Assembly: GCA_946902985.2 (NCBI GenBank)
Contig: OX336399.1
Location: 158,720,411-158,784,410, forward strand
Reading direction: 5' to 3'
Origin: Meconema thalassinum
Lineage: Eukaryota; Arthropoda; Insecta; Orthoptera; Tettigoniidae
DNA: 64,000 bases
Every line of letters begins with the position of its first letter. The stretch's first letter is position 1. Shown piece by piece: positions 1-11,386 of the stretch. Below the pieces are notes generated by a model. The model was not told where the DNA came from, made no database searches, and worked only from the letters and a program-made list of their open reading frames with translations. The translations under genes and the position numbers were made by a program.

Positions 1-561
1 ACACTGGGTACACCGTTAAAGATACCGAGTGAAGCCGGGGAGGGTTGCTAGTAACATATAAATCCAAACTCTCACAAGCAAAAGATCGCAATGAGAGTAT
101 ACAACTTGACTCAAATTTACATCAAGAATTTCGTTCATAAACGTCAATATAAAATTAAATCAAATTATTTATCTTAAAGATGAAATTTTAAAATCAGTTT
201 ATCTCCCATTGTATGAAGAAGAAAAATCTTCAAATATTGACAAAAAGAATAGGAATCATAAGTATCTCCCTTATTTTGCGTTGATGATAATGTCATGACA
301 TTGTTTGAAACTGTCAATCCACTCACAGGTGCACACAAATTCTTCATATTTTAATTACTTGTCAAATTATTTTGCTTTCACCATAAGGAGGGGTTCACTA
401 ATGGGTACATTTGAATATTTTATTTCAGAAAGGGGCCAAGTGACAAAAATGGCATTTCGAGAAAAACAAAGAAAACTTAAAATCTTACACAAAGATATGG
501 ATCAAAAAACTTACCACAAATATGTTTATGTATTTGAAAAGTAATAACAAAATTTAATGTC
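1..561. other. Unassigned AT-rich DNA
   Basis: I see no recognisable gene or repeat end here. A 79-codon open frame at 305-544 begins at a TTG and has no motif I recognise, so it is not called as a gene. Confidence 0.5.
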
Positions 562-958
562 GCCTCCGTAGCGTAGCGGTCAGCATGGTTAGCTGCCGCT
601 CCGGCGGTCCTTGGTTCGATTCCCGGCTCTGCCACGAAATTTGAAAAGTGTTATGAGGACTGGAACGGGGTCTACTCAGCCTCGGGTGGTCCAAATGAGT
701 AGAGTGGGTTCGATTCCCCCCTCAGCCATCCTCAAATGTGGTTTTCCGTGGTTTTCCACTTCGTCTTCGGGCAAATGCCTGGATGGTACCTATTGTAAGG
801 CCACGGCCGCCTCCTTCCCTCTTCCTTGCCTCTCCATCCCAATCTTCCCTTCCCATCACTCATGAGGCCCCTGTTCCCAGCTCTAGGACACTGCCCATAG
901 AGGCGGTAGTGGTGAGTTCCCTCACTGAGTCCGTGGGAACCACCAACCTGGAGGGTAA
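562..958 (+). mobile_element. tRNA-derived SINE (family 1)
   Basis: The head at 562-635 has a pol III box A (TAGCGTAGCGG, from about 570) and a box B (GGTTCGATTCC, about 613-623). The body contains a second box-B-like site (GGTTCGATTCCC, about 711-722). The later part, with runs such as GGCCACGGCCGCCTCC, resembles SINE bodies I remember from polyneopteran insects. No CCA end or cloverleaf argues for a working tRNA. The 3' end and target duplication were not resolved. Related minus-strand copies lie near 30213-30352 and 45394-45712. Confidence 0.8.
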
Positions 959-3483
959 ATATTCTAAAAAAATTAAATTGGTTTATTTTTTATCGTGCAA
1001 AAAACTTGAACACTTTGTACTTGACACCTTTGTGCAATAAAGAAGTATAGCACGGATATGTTAGCAAAACTTAGAAATAGTTTACGGTTTTGTAATGAAA
1101 ACCTATTATATGCAAAAGAGTTTATTTATATGTATATTAGATAACATTATTAATGTAAGAAAACCATTATTGTAACTAACGAAACCTGTTTAAAAATGAC
1201 AGGTACTTTTTTTAACCTGATCAGTCTCAAAGTTCAAAGCCATACATTATCTGGTTGGTAGTAAACAGATGTATTCGTCTTCTAACTCCACAGCACATTC
1301 TGTGTCCGTAGTAGGCTATTGCAATATATCGTTGTAGAACTCATCATACCCAACAAGGTAAGGTTTGAAGTTAGTGAGGTCTATTATCTACTTCACATTG
1401 ATGGGAACCTGAAACAGAAGCTGTGTGTAGGGCCTATGGCAAAACTAGACATAGGGTACAAAAAGTACGGGTTGAAATATTAGAACAGAAACGAGTCAAG
1501 CAGCGTCCCTTGACCCCTTTCTGCACTAAACACAATTTTTCACATAATGCCTTACCGTAATAACATGCCGGAACTTGACTCCTTTCTGCACTAAAATATG
1601 CATCTACTCCTACAGAACATGTTCCTACATAAAACTCATTTCATCATATTTTGTCACTTGACCCCTTTCTGAAATAAATGATTCATTTATCCTCTCTGTT
1701 GCTTAAAATATAAGGCGGGATCGAAATGTTTCCGTTTGAGGGCGTTGCTACCGGAAGGTCTGCAGCCTAGCGTTGCCAGATTTCAAGAATGGAAAAACGG
1801 AACACACGTCCCAAAACATTGTTATTTTTTTTAATGAAGGTTGTTAAATGTTGTAATAAATAATACACATACATGTATGTATTATTGTGGGGTACTTTTT
1901 TCTGCAATAAACCTAGGCCGGTACGCGCGGCAGTATTAAAGGTCCTGGGAAGTCTTCAATAGACCGGGCAGCGCTTAGTTCGAATGAATTTTAGTCCACG
2001 CGTGGCGAAAACAGTTCCACGGTTGTAGATCTTCCTGTATTCAATAACATACGTTCTTATCTAGATTTGACAACGTCACACAAATAAACATTGCACTGAC
2101 CTCAGACAGGACATATGAACAAAGGGGGAAGAAAGGAAAAACCAGTTTCGTCCAGTTAACACCCGGGTTCAGTCGACCACAACTGGTGCTAGAGTGAGCA
2201 CGAAACTGCTCAAAGTCCCAGCCAGGAAGACAACCGGATAAGTATCAGCCTGTATTATTATTGCAGTACAACCATATTTGATTCTTACAACCACATAATC
2301 ACCCCAAACAGACAAACTCCGGATTTCTATCACCATTTTAGCATTTCACCTAACATTAGATATACTACATTTAGCATACACCGAGAGTTGCATTACCAAT
2401 ACAGCAACTAAATAATTGTACATATTGTAAATATTTTTCACCTGTATTCTCAAACATAGTTGTTATAGCCTAAGTGTAATGGATCTGATGATGATCGCTT
2501 GACGATCGAAACAGGTCATCCTAGTATATTTATTAATCTCATGTAATTTATTTCAGGATTAGGGCCTAACCCAGCTCTTTTTGGGTACAATCGTGTTGAC
2601 CGACTGAAAAGCACCAAACTTTTGATTTATGTATGTATTAAATAAACATTACATAATCAAACACACAAGATTTAAACTAGATATTGCTGACATATCATAT
2701 AGGCCTTTGACACCAGCAACTTACAAATACTATTCATTTGAACGACCCTTTGCAAGACTTTTTATTTATTTGTACCTTCTGATAAAATTCACTACAATTT
2801 TCGTCATAAATATGTGAACAATTCTTGTTTTATCAAACTAATGGAGCTTCTGTTTCTCTCCCCATTTGATATTCATGACAGAAAAAACTCTCTCCATAAA
2901 ATCATTGGAGAGAAAAATGCTGAGTATTAACCTCACAAGGTCCAAGATAATCCTTAATTTTGTTGCCCGTAAATCTATAACATGTACCCATTTATCTGAC
3001 ACATGACGCGTTACAATATTAAGGTCTCTTTTGACGCTATGTCCATCTAGCGGTCACTAGTAGAATGCCTGAGCGATCGTATATATATCGGCTTATCTTG
3101 TCAAAAAGAAAGCCTTATGACTCACTTCGATTTTATCAAATAAGTACAGGTCAATAAATGACCAGTTAAGCTGCACTTATTGGTAACTTCCAACCCCATA
3201 CATATCTCTCATTCCTTATCCCTACCCAAGTTCCCACGAACCTCAGGTCATATCCTGACCAATTCGATTCCTTGTATTATACCCATACATCCATACCCAT
3301 TAAGTCCAAAGGTCCATACCACTTTCTAACACGGCACTAAAGGCACCTTTGTTGAGCTGAGAGGCCAAAATCACAGCGCGGACATGGCTTGACGTCGCCC
3401 GGGTACCAGACCAGACCAGACAAAAAGAAAGCGCCCCATAGCGAATGTCTTCTCGACTAATGGAACAGATAACAACAATATAC
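959..3483. other. Unassigned intergenic DNA with short repeats
   Basis: No gene is supported. A motif close to CTTGACCCCTTTCTGCACTAAA recurs three times near 1508, 1571 and 1655. A near-perfect palindrome around ACATACATGTATGT lies at about 1858-1886. The piece around 1768-1810 (GTTGCCAG followed by ACGGAAC) resembles, in inverse, the segment just before 26205 and may be a transposon end. Confidence 0.4.
3480..3483. repeat. Target-site duplication, left (ATAC)
   Basis: ATAC sits immediately before the first LTR and is repeated at 24968-24971 immediately after the third LTR. The internal LTR junctions do not carry it. This is a normal 4-bp gypsy-type duplication and marks the whole array as descended from one insertion. 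Confidence 0.85.
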
Positions 3484-6400
3484 TGTGCCCAATTCTAGGA
3501 ATGGGTATTCCAAGATTCAGACACCTAGGTATCAAGGGAAAGGCTACAGCCGCTTTTGAAAGTTGAGATATTTGAATATCGCGCTCCTTTTCTTCTAGAT
3601 TGAAATGGAAACTTTATGCAGCCAAGAAGATGTTAAGTGACGTGGCAAATAGTAGCAGAGGTCGAGACTATTTGGTGATTAAATACTTAGCCATGGAGTA
3701 GAGACTTGATACTTGGATCAGATTCCTGGCACGGCCAAATGAAAGAGGATGCACTTAGTCTCAAGTGAATCAGACCAGAGACACCGGAGATATGAGGATT
3801 TACAGATTTCAGCGTGATCCAGCGTGGAGCCGACCGTTTTGTATAAAAGCCGCTCGGCCCAAGCATAAACAGCTCACTTCAAACCAAGCTCTTGTAGGAC
3901 AAGGTGCTGCTGCTACGTCGAGCCAAGGCACATGGTTGCCGAATCTACGCAGAAGATATCTTTGAATTGTGATAGTCACAAAAGTGCTACGATACGTGGG
4001 GAACGTAGTAAGTTTCCGGTAGAGGGAATCACTAAGGTGATTGTTATTTTTTACGGACATTGGTGAAACACTTTGTTTCTATATGGACATATGCTAGACT
4101 TTGTCTAGATATTATTCTGTCACAGTCCAGTAACAATAATTCAATACTTGGATATTTTAATCCAACTTGTCAGTTTCACAAATTGTAACTAAATAACCAC
4201 TCAGATCTTTCAGTATATTGAAGGCCAGTCTATCACGGTGTTGTTCATTAGCCGACAAAGGGAAACTATATGTTGCTTCGCGCATGATAGATGGTGTGAA
4301 GCCATGCCCAGGGAACGTTCTTCAGAACAGCCGTTGATTGTTTTAGACTATCAGTGTTTTCCTGTACTGAAAAGATTACCGTGAGTTATGTTACAACTGA
4401 CGCTTTTGAGAAGAGATCATTTGGATCTGACCCCATTTAAGCGAACTGCTATGGATTTAATTGAAGTCAATATTAAAATGGATCAGCAGTTACTTCAACC
4501 TTCAAGAAATATTTCCACTACGTCGTGCTAGACAGATTGTGGGTATATAATGGCGGCCGATACAAGGATTAGACGTGCGTGTCCAATAGGGCATGTATTT
4601 GGATAAATCTGGTACAGACCAGGTTCACTACGCTTCAAGACCAACGAGAAATGTAAGCCACATTTGACTTTTATATTATGCCTAGCTAATTGGAACAAAC
4701 TCATTTTCTGCAGATGACCAACACATTTTTTTTCTTCGTATTTAAATCTTGCATTGATTTACGCAAGACACATTAGGGTTATTCTGAGTATTTTCAGCAC
4801 TCAGAACAGTTTAGGATCGATGACCGAGCATACCGAGCATTTATTTGAATGTTCATTTTGTTTGAGAATCACGGTAATCAGCCGATATAACTGTAGAAGT
4901 AAATATTTATTTTTGTTGAGGAATGGATATTTTGTCCATATTCGAAGAGTCGAACATGTGGTTTTTTCACATAAGGAAATAATAATTAAACATATTTAAG
5001 GAAATAATAACAATAATAATCCAATAATAATAATAATAATTTTCATAATTTTTCTAAATAATTATTGGATCTTACATTTTCTAATAATCACATTCGTTGA
5101 GAGAGAGCTTAAGGATTAGTTTAATCATTCCTAGTTTGGAACAGGTGATTTTCCGAAAGCTAGTGGATAGCGCAAGCCCGTATTCCACCAACATTATAGT
5201 TCTGGTTGAACAGTTAATATTTGCATTGAGCAAAGTATATGTTTCAGATAACACGGAAAGGCATGAAACAGGAAGCCAATGATATTTGTATCAATTAGGA
5301 TTTTTTTTTTGGTGTTTATATAAAATCATGACGTAGGCACACATTCGAAAGTGAAATAGAGAATATCACAAGTGTGGTAACTTCACGGTTTGAACTGAAT
5401 GGTAAAATAAAATAAACTTGAAAGTTTATAGATCTTCCAGTTTTGATAACAATCAGAGGCTTGATTTATTGTATAAATTTTGGGAAGAAAATTTATGTGT
5501 GTGGAGTAGTTGAAATGCCATTCCCAGGTGCGCATGTTTAAGTCGCAGGAATGAGGAGGTTTTTTTGAGCATCAATCAAATAGCAGGTTCGATGGCTCAG
5601 GTTTATAGGAGGAGTATTGGAACCACACATTTCGTCGAATGAATGACCAAACCATCAGTAATTATTTCAAACTTGTTTACGTATTCCATTAATACTTTGG
5701 ATTTGCTAGAACCCGGTTTTGTCATGATAAAATTTTATTCTTCTTCAGAGGAAGACCTTTGCCGTTGTTGTTGGGATATTGTGTTCTTACACAAATAATT
5801 GAATGGGCCACTGCCAATTAAAAAATAATTCTGTATCCACGAATTACTTAAAGGATGTTTTCAATCCTATTGTCATGAACTAAATGAATTTATTATAAAG
5901 CTACAATTCTTATTTCCGCATTCTGTTCAAGAATTGCAAGTTGTGAAAGTTACTAAAATAGCAACAAATATAAATATTTTTCTTAATAATAATTCCAAGT
6001 GGAAAATCGGATAGTTGAATGGTTCAACAATTTTTTTTTGATCAAGCTGATGATTCAGAAATCATATTTCTTTGGAATTTGAAGTTCATAATCGAGTCAC
6101 TTCTCGAAATGTTTAATTTTGGAAGAATAATAAATTTTGTTGTGCTTCGCACAGTTCTTCGATGCTATGCTCAAGGGTCAAATACTTTTCAGATGTTGTT
6201 ATTAATATGTGTACATAATTAGTGTTGGGTCAAAGATAATATTTTTGACAATATTTTTGAAACTGGAAAAATAAGTGGAAGTTAAAAATTACTATAAACT
6301 ATTATAAACAGTGAGAATTTCTACGAGTGTTAATATCATGTTAGAAATTCAACCAGTGAACTACAATATTTCCAGTAAAGACAATTTAAATTGAACTGGA

Positions 6401-6816
6401 TTTCATCGTAAATAATTGATATAATTTTGGAACACAGTCTACAGGACTGATAATCAGACTTGTGTCTCCAAAGACAATTGTTCAATGTGTTGGAAAATTT
6501 CTGTACATTGTGTAAATAGTAGTGTGTGCCGTCGCACTGGAATGATGTTACCTTGAGCATCTTTTTGCAGTCAATTTTAAAACTTAGAATAAAATGAGAT
6601 AATTTTACATGTTGTGTTATGACCAGTTGAATCTCCTTCTATCCTTATTGTTGCATTGAGCCAAAAATCAGTAAAGCATTTTTTTAAATTTGATGTCGTT
6701 TTTTTTTGCGATTAGCTTTAACCCATCTGGCGCCCCGGCTTATTTTGACTCTCGTGCTGACTGATTCTTGGTAAAATGCATATGTGGTCGTGCGGACTCC
6801 GGTCTAAACGGGCACA
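3484..6816 (+). repeat. Gypsy-A LTR 1 (5' LTR)
   Basis: This is a 3333-bp direct repeat of 12554-15890 and 21631-24967, far longer than most insect gypsy LTRs. It contains no convincing coding frame. It holds an (AAT)-rich patch near 5008-5040 and a TATA-type core promoter near its 5' end. At several sites (for example T at 4318, T at 4679, and the bases around 6740) it differs from the other two LTRs, which agree with each other. Confidence 0.95.
3842..3879 (+). promoter_or_regulatory. Candidate LTR core promoter (LTR 1)
   Basis: TATAAAAG at 3842-3849 is followed by an initiator-like TCACTT at 3874-3879, with the A 34 bases after the start of the TATA box. This is ordinary insect pol II spacing. 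The motif lies 358 bases into the LTR and is kept in all three LTRs. It would start transcripts about 390 bases into the LTR, leaving an R-U5 portion of nearly 3 kb. Confidence 0.55.
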
Positions 6817-6839
6817 TAAAATAAGATAGAGAGAGAAAA

Positions 6840-6857
6840 TGGCTTCGAACGTGGGGC
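6840..6857 (+). promoter_or_regulatory. Candidate primer-binding site, internal copy 1
   Basis: TGGCTTCGAACGTGGGGC lies 23 bases after LTR 1. It starts with the TGG expected opposite a tRNA CCA end. It resembles a lysine-tRNA type site except at four positions after TGGC. The gap from the LTR is longer than usual, so the call is tentative. Confidence 0.45.
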
Positions 6858-7322
6858 CCGAGTTAGACACGGTCAATCGCATGCTGATTTAAATTGTGAT
6901 AATTTTTTATAGATATTTTGGGAGTTGAGAGATGTCTGGTTTGGATGAATAAATTAGTAGGAAACCCAATTAGTGGGGAAAATTAAAAATTAACTGGGTT
7001 AATAATTAGAATGGGTTTGATTATTTTGATAATGGCTTAACCATTAGGGCGTCAAATAAATTCAGTAGTAAACGTTCGATGACTGGACATACGCATTAGT
7101 AGAATCCAGGTGGAGGATATTTGAGGACTTGCATATTTTTCTTGTGATATTGTGGTAAATTTAATTCGTAAAAGTAGAGAAGTTTTTTTTCCATCGTGTC
7201 GACATTAGGACAAATCTCATTTTATTAGAGTGTTCCAATTAGCTATTCATATTTCTTGTTCTAGTAATAATCTTGTGTCTGCCAACATGTATACCCCTAA
7301 GTTTTGACTAATACTGAAAATT
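6858..7322 (+). other. Gypsy-A leader, copy 1
   Basis: This is the non-coding leader between the primer-binding site and gag. It has stops in all forward frames and no feature of its own that I can name. Confidence 0.6.
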
Positions 7323-8147
7323 ATGGAAGAGATGATGAGGATGATGAGGAGTTTGGAAGAGAGTTCCAAAGAAGCTGGACTGCGCGTAGCAGCCATCATG
7401 AAAGAAAATACAGAGGCTTTGGAAAAGAAACTTAAAGAAAATTCCGATATGTTAGAAAGCAGGTTAAAAGATAACTTAAAAGATAGTTTAAATAGTAAAT
7501 TTAATTCTATGGAAAATAAATTTAAAGAGAATTCCGAAATCTTGAAAATGTCACTTGAGGGTAAAATGACTAAATTATGCGATAAAACACATGAGCTCGA
7601 AACTTCATTAGCTACTAACGCAAGTTTAATGGACGATAAATTTCGCGATGCCGATCTAAGATCCCAAAGCTTAGCTGATAGGATAGAAAGTGGTCTTAGG
7701 AAAGTTGGTGAAGATATGGTCAACCTAGAAGTCAGAGTGAAGAAAGAGAGCAATGAGATGGCAACTCTAGTTGCTCAACGTTTGACAGACCAATTCAAAG
7801 AACTCGTAGTGGGAGAAATAAGAGAAGGTGTGATTAATGAATTACAAACTGAAATTAAAACCACAGTTATCGATGAGATTAAAAACACACTCAAGCTGGA
7901 GAACCAAGATGGAGTCAAGGAGATTAGAGAATCTTTGTCATCCCCTATTCAAGTAATTTCCAAAGATATTCAAGCGACTCAGAAGGACATATCAGATATG
8001 ACAGGGTCATTGAAGATTCACGAGGCTGTTATGAACCAGATATCCGCTGATGTCAAGGAGAACTATAAGGAAACAGAAGAAATAAAGAAGGAAACCGACG
8101 GAATTAGAAAAAGGCCGAAGAAAACCATAAGGCAATTGAGGCTATGA
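7323..8147 (+). pseudogene. gag: Gag N-terminal coiled-coil segment, gypsy-A copy 1
   Basis: The 274 codons are rich in Lys, Glu, Asn, Leu and Met with heptad spacing, so nearly the whole segment should form a long coiled coil, for example around residues 25-110 and 180-270. It precedes the capsid segment, overlaps it by four bases (ATGA at 8144), and lies in a different frame. In the overlap (8108-8147) the capsid frame continues the same charged heptad pattern. That suggests one original gag protein split by a length change in the A tract at 8108-8112. The identical break occurs in copy 2. No canonical slippery heptamer is present there. A coiled-coil extension of this length is unusual for gypsy Gag. 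Confidence 0.85.
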
Positions 8148-9268
8148 AAACCCAAGTTAAGGACGAGAAACAGGCTGACCATCTGTTGAAAATGCCAAGT
8201 ATAAGAGGAGAAGAACAGATACAGGTAAACCTAGGAGCAGCTAGAGGAAATGATAGTCAAAGACAGGATGAGGCCAGGACAGTATTTCAATCCAACCCCA
8301 TAACTGTATTCAAGAATGTAGAGGATAAGCCTTCTAAATTTTCAGGGCGAGATTCTGTGACACCCGTAGAATTCATGAGAGAAGCAGGTGATTACCTTAA
8401 AGATTCCAAAATCCCTAAGGAAAGACAAATCCGAGTGATAGGGAAATTTTTGGAAGGGCCCGCACTTCTCTGGTTTAGGGCATTCAGGTCCACTCTCACC
8501 AATTTTGAGGAGTTTTCCCGTGGGTTATTGAAAAAGTTTTGGTCCCCGGAAACCCAACAGCAAGTCAGAGCAAAATTATATTCGAAGAGATTTTCGACGT
8601 CACAACCTACTCGATACTCTTCGTACTTTTCTGGACAGCTTTCTAAACTTCAACATTTAGATCCGCCGATGCCAGATAATGAATTAATTACTGCATTAAT
8701 ACGTCAGTTTCCAGCAGAAGTCCAAAGAACTTTGATCGCTGCTGACATTTATAATATGGAGCAATTTGACGAGGTATTGCAGAAACTTGATCACACGAAC
8801 GCTCAATTCTGCAACCAGAAGGGAGGAAAGAATGGCAACGCTGTGTACACTGTTATGGCCGACAGTTATTCCCAAACACCTCGAGAGATTCGAGAGGGGC
8901 GAGAAGAGAAAACGCCGAGGGAAGAGCCTGATAAAAGAGGATGGAATCAGAACACTAATAGATACAGTTACAAGCCTTATGCGAGACTAAAGGGTGGATA
9001 TCGATATGGCAATCGATGGAGAGAGCCAAGGAATAATCAAGGAAGATACCAGGAAAGAAGGTACTATGGTAGAAACAATAACTACAAAAACAGAGGGAAT
9101 GAGAACACTCGTCAGTCCAATGAAGAGTTCAATAAGGAGACGAGGAAGATCTTGGAAGAAAGACACCAAGTAAACTCGCAGTTCTTGGAACAGAAGTCCA
9201 ATGAACCAGGTCCATCGGGAGCACAGCAATCCCGGGGGAATGAAAAAAAAACTTCGAATTCACAGTAG
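8144..9268 (+). CDS. gag: Gag capsid and basic tail, gypsy-A copy 1
   Basis: The 374-codon frame contains a retrotransposon-gag capsid region from about residue 60 to 230. Recognisable pieces are FLEGPALLWFRAF and the later KKFWSPETQQQ. After it comes a tail rich in Arg, Asn, Tyr and Gly (about residues 265-330) where many elements have CCHC zinc knuckles. No CCHC motif is present. The basic tail is the probable nucleic-acid binding part. The frame stops at TAG 9266-9268, just after a run of nine A residues that forms a plausible -1 slip site into protease. This segment is undamaged in copy 1, whereas copy 2 has a premature stop. Confidence 0.88.
   Translation: MKTQVKDEKQADHLLKMPSIRGEEQIQVNLGAARGNDSQRQDEARTVFQSNPITVFKNVEDKPSKFSGRDSVTPVEFMREAGDYLKDSKIPKERQIRVIGKFLEGPALLWFRAFRSTLTNFEEFSRGLLKKFWSPETQQQVRAKLYSKRFSTSQPTRYSSYFSGQLSKLQHLDPPMPDNELITALIRQFPAEVQRTLIAADIYNMEQFDEVLQKLDHTNAQFCNQKGGKNGNAVYTVMADSYSQTPREIREGREEKTPREEPDKRGWNQNTNRYSYKPYARLKGGYRYGNRWREPRNNQGRYQERRYYGRNNNYKNRGNENTRQSNEEFNKETRKILEERHQVNSQFLEQKSNEPGPSGAQQSRGNEKKTSNSQ
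9244..9250 (+). promoter_or_regulatory. Candidate -1 frameshift site between gag and pol
   Basis: In the gag frame the codons are GAA AAA AAA ACT, giving the slippery heptamer A AAA AAA about 15 bases before the gag stop. A -1 slip enters exactly the frame that carries the protease DTGA motif. Copy 2 has eight A residues instead of nine and loses this relation. I did not identify a downstream pseudoknot. Confidence 0.5.
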
Positions 9269-9360
9269 GAGATAGAATTTTAAACATTTTCACTTCCAGG
9301 ATTATTAAATGGCAAACAGAGGATGATGATTTAATTCTACATAATGACGAACGGAAAGAA

Positions 9361-9564
9361 ATGGGTACAAGAATTAAACTGCCAATCATATCATGCGAAG
9401 TATTCGGCATGCCTGTCGATACTTTAATTGATACTGGGGCTATGCTTTGTCTTGTGAGCGAGAAGCTTTATATTCTGTGGAAGATCAAAGAGAATTTAGA
9501 AGAGATTCCAGTATCAGGAATTGAAAATCCAAGGAATAATACCCAACAAAATATCTCTGTGTAA
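9361..9564 (+). pseudogene. pol: Aspartic protease, N-terminal part, gypsy-A copy 1
   Basis: The 67 codons contain the retropepsin active site DTGA at residue 24 (nt 9430), preceded by a typical strand (VDTLI). The frame is open upstream to the gag overlap, so the ATG is only nominal. It ends at 9564, while the second protease motif (ILGADF) lies in another frame starting before 9660. The protease is therefore split by a +1 frame change between about 9521 and 9564. The same split is present in copy 2. Confidence 0.85.
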
Positions 9565-10741
9565 AACACAATTATACTTATGTGTTACTATTGGAGGACA
9601 TGATTTCCGACATGTGTTTGTAGTAATGAAGGACATGGCTTTTGACATGATCTTGGGAGCGGATTTCATACAGAAATATCGAGCCGTGATAGACATGAAG
9701 ACAGAGACGGTCAGATTCCAGTATACCGAAGAGATAAACTTCGAGGGAAAGGAAGAGGAAGACATCGAGGGAGACACTCAATGGTCTCTGATTTTTCGGG
9801 AAGCTGAAGGAAAAGAAGCCTACACTGAGAAGGGGTCCCCAGAGCTAGGGAAAATTTTGGAAGAGTACCATGATATTTTTGATATTAAACCTGGTGAAAT
9901 TAAAGATTTTGAATATCGAATTCGTGTAACTGATGATGCACCTCTCCATGCTAAATTGTATCCGGTAGCGGAAAAGCATCGAGAAAAGGTAAAAGTGCTT
10001 ATCAAAGAGATGGAAGGTAACAATGTGATTGAAAAGTACACTACCTCTTATGTCAATCCATTAGCAGTAGTGTCTAAGCCGGATGGAAGTCTGAGACTGT
10101 GTTTAGACGCGCGAAATTTGAATTCAAGATTACTGCCAGAGTATGACAGACCACCAATCATTAGGGAACTGTTAAGGAAATTCCAGGGCAAGATCTGGTT
10201 CTCTAACATTGATCTCACTTCGTCCTACCACCACATTAGGCTTAGTGAAGATTCCAAAAAGTTTACAGGGTTTATGTTTGACCAACAGACATATGTATTC
10301 CGCCGTCTACCATTTGGGATCAAAACATCTGGATCTGTTTTGATCAGAGCACTGGAACAAAATTTGAGTCCTGAAGTAAAAGAGATAGCGATTCGTTACA
10401 TAGACGATATCCTAATCGCATCTGAGACTAAGGAGGAACATTTGATACATCTTCAGATGTTATTCGCAGATTTAAGAAAAGCGAACTTTAAAGTAAACCT
10501 TCGAAAATTTCTGTTCCTTCAGAAGGAAATAAAATTTTTGGGCCATATTTTAGATGGTGAAGGATACCGTCCCAATGAGACAAAGATACAAGCGATTGCG
10601 AATTTCCCTAGACCTACTAGGGTGAAGAATGTCCGCAGTTTTCTCGAAACATGCCAATTCTTTGCAGGGCATTGTCCAAGCTTCACCAAGACAGTTGCTC
10701 CCTTGCAGGAATTATTAAAAAAGGGAAACAAATGGAAATAG
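9521..10741 (+). pseudogene. pol: Protease C-terminus and reverse transcriptase, gypsy-A copy 1
   Basis: Residues about 44-49 hold the protease motif ILGADF. From about residue 140 the Ty3/gypsy reverse transcriptase follows, with fingers (KPDGSLRLCLDARNLN), palm and the catalytic YIDD at residue 293 (nt 10397-10408), then the FLGHI motif. The frame ends at TAG 10739-10741 in the RT-RNase H connection. Copy 2 has a Trp codon there, so this stop is private to copy 1. Confidence 0.92.
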
Positions 10742-10783
10742 AATGAAGATTGCGAACAATCATTTCAAGATGCCAAGAGGTTA

Positions 10784-11386
10784 TTGGTAAACAGTGTGAA
10801 ATTAGGGTATCCAGACTTCACCAAGAATTTCATCATAGAATCCGATGCATCCACCGTAGGGATTGGAGCTATTCTTCTTCAAGAAGATGACGATCACAGG
10901 AGATATTACCTGGCTTTCATAAGCAGGAAACTTCGTCCATCAGAAAGGAACTATTACACCACAGAGTTAGAAGCCCTTGCTGTAATCTTCGCGTTGGAGT
11001 CTTGGAAGAAAATGTTAATTGGACATTCAGTAATTGTGAGGACTGATCACCATGCATTGGAGTTTATCTTAAGAACATACTTTGCCAGTGATAGAATAAC
11101 TAGATGGTCACTTTTTATTCCACAATTCAACCTAGTTATCGAACACACTCCTGGAAAGTTGAACATTGGGGCCGATTTATTGAGTAGAGCAGTGGAGTCT
11201 ACATCCAAGGTTTTTCAAGTTAACCTGACGCATGAGGATAAGGATACCTTAAGAAGGTTAAGATTGTTACATGTATCCCAGAGGAGAGACCGACGTCTTA
11301 GAACATTTTTCGTTTTCTACAGGGAGATATGGATCCCAATGACGATGATTTTGTGGAAACTGAAAGAATTTCAAGAGATTATTTGA
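10784..11386 (+). pseudogene. pol: RNase H domain, gypsy-A copy 1
   Basis: This lies in the same frame as RT and is separated from it only by the TAG at 10739-10741. It carries a gypsy RNase H with the first catalytic region (IIESDASTVGIGAILLQE), the TELEALA motif and the TDHHAL motif. The spacer towards integrase ends with HTPGKLNIGADLLSRA. The frame runs out at 11386, while integrase continues one frame back from before 11329. The switch must lie between 11302 and 11386, near the T-rich run at about 11306-11316. Copy 2 has the same switch. Confidence 0.9.

Noticed and set aside
305..544. A 79-codon plus-strand frame
   Set aside because: No motif, starts at TTG, AT-rich chance frame.
562..635. 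Functional tRNA gene
   Set aside because: Boxes A and B are present but the sequence continues into a SINE body and no good acceptor stem was seen. The same applies to the other SINE heads.
3765..4060. Small frames on both strands repeated in all three gypsy-A LTRs
   Set aside because: They recur only because the LTR is repeated; they overlap each other and the promoter and have no protein motif.
7247..7753. A 168-codon minus-strand frame opposite gag in copy 1 (and its twin at 16323-16829)
   Set aside because: It mirrors the coiled-coil gag codons and has Leu/Ser-rich composition typical of an antisense shadow.
11302..11386. An intron explaining the RNase H to integrase frame change
   Set aside because: The switch zone is under 90 bp, protein similarity continues almost to the junction on both sides, and no convincing donor was seen. 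A small length change in a T run is simpler.
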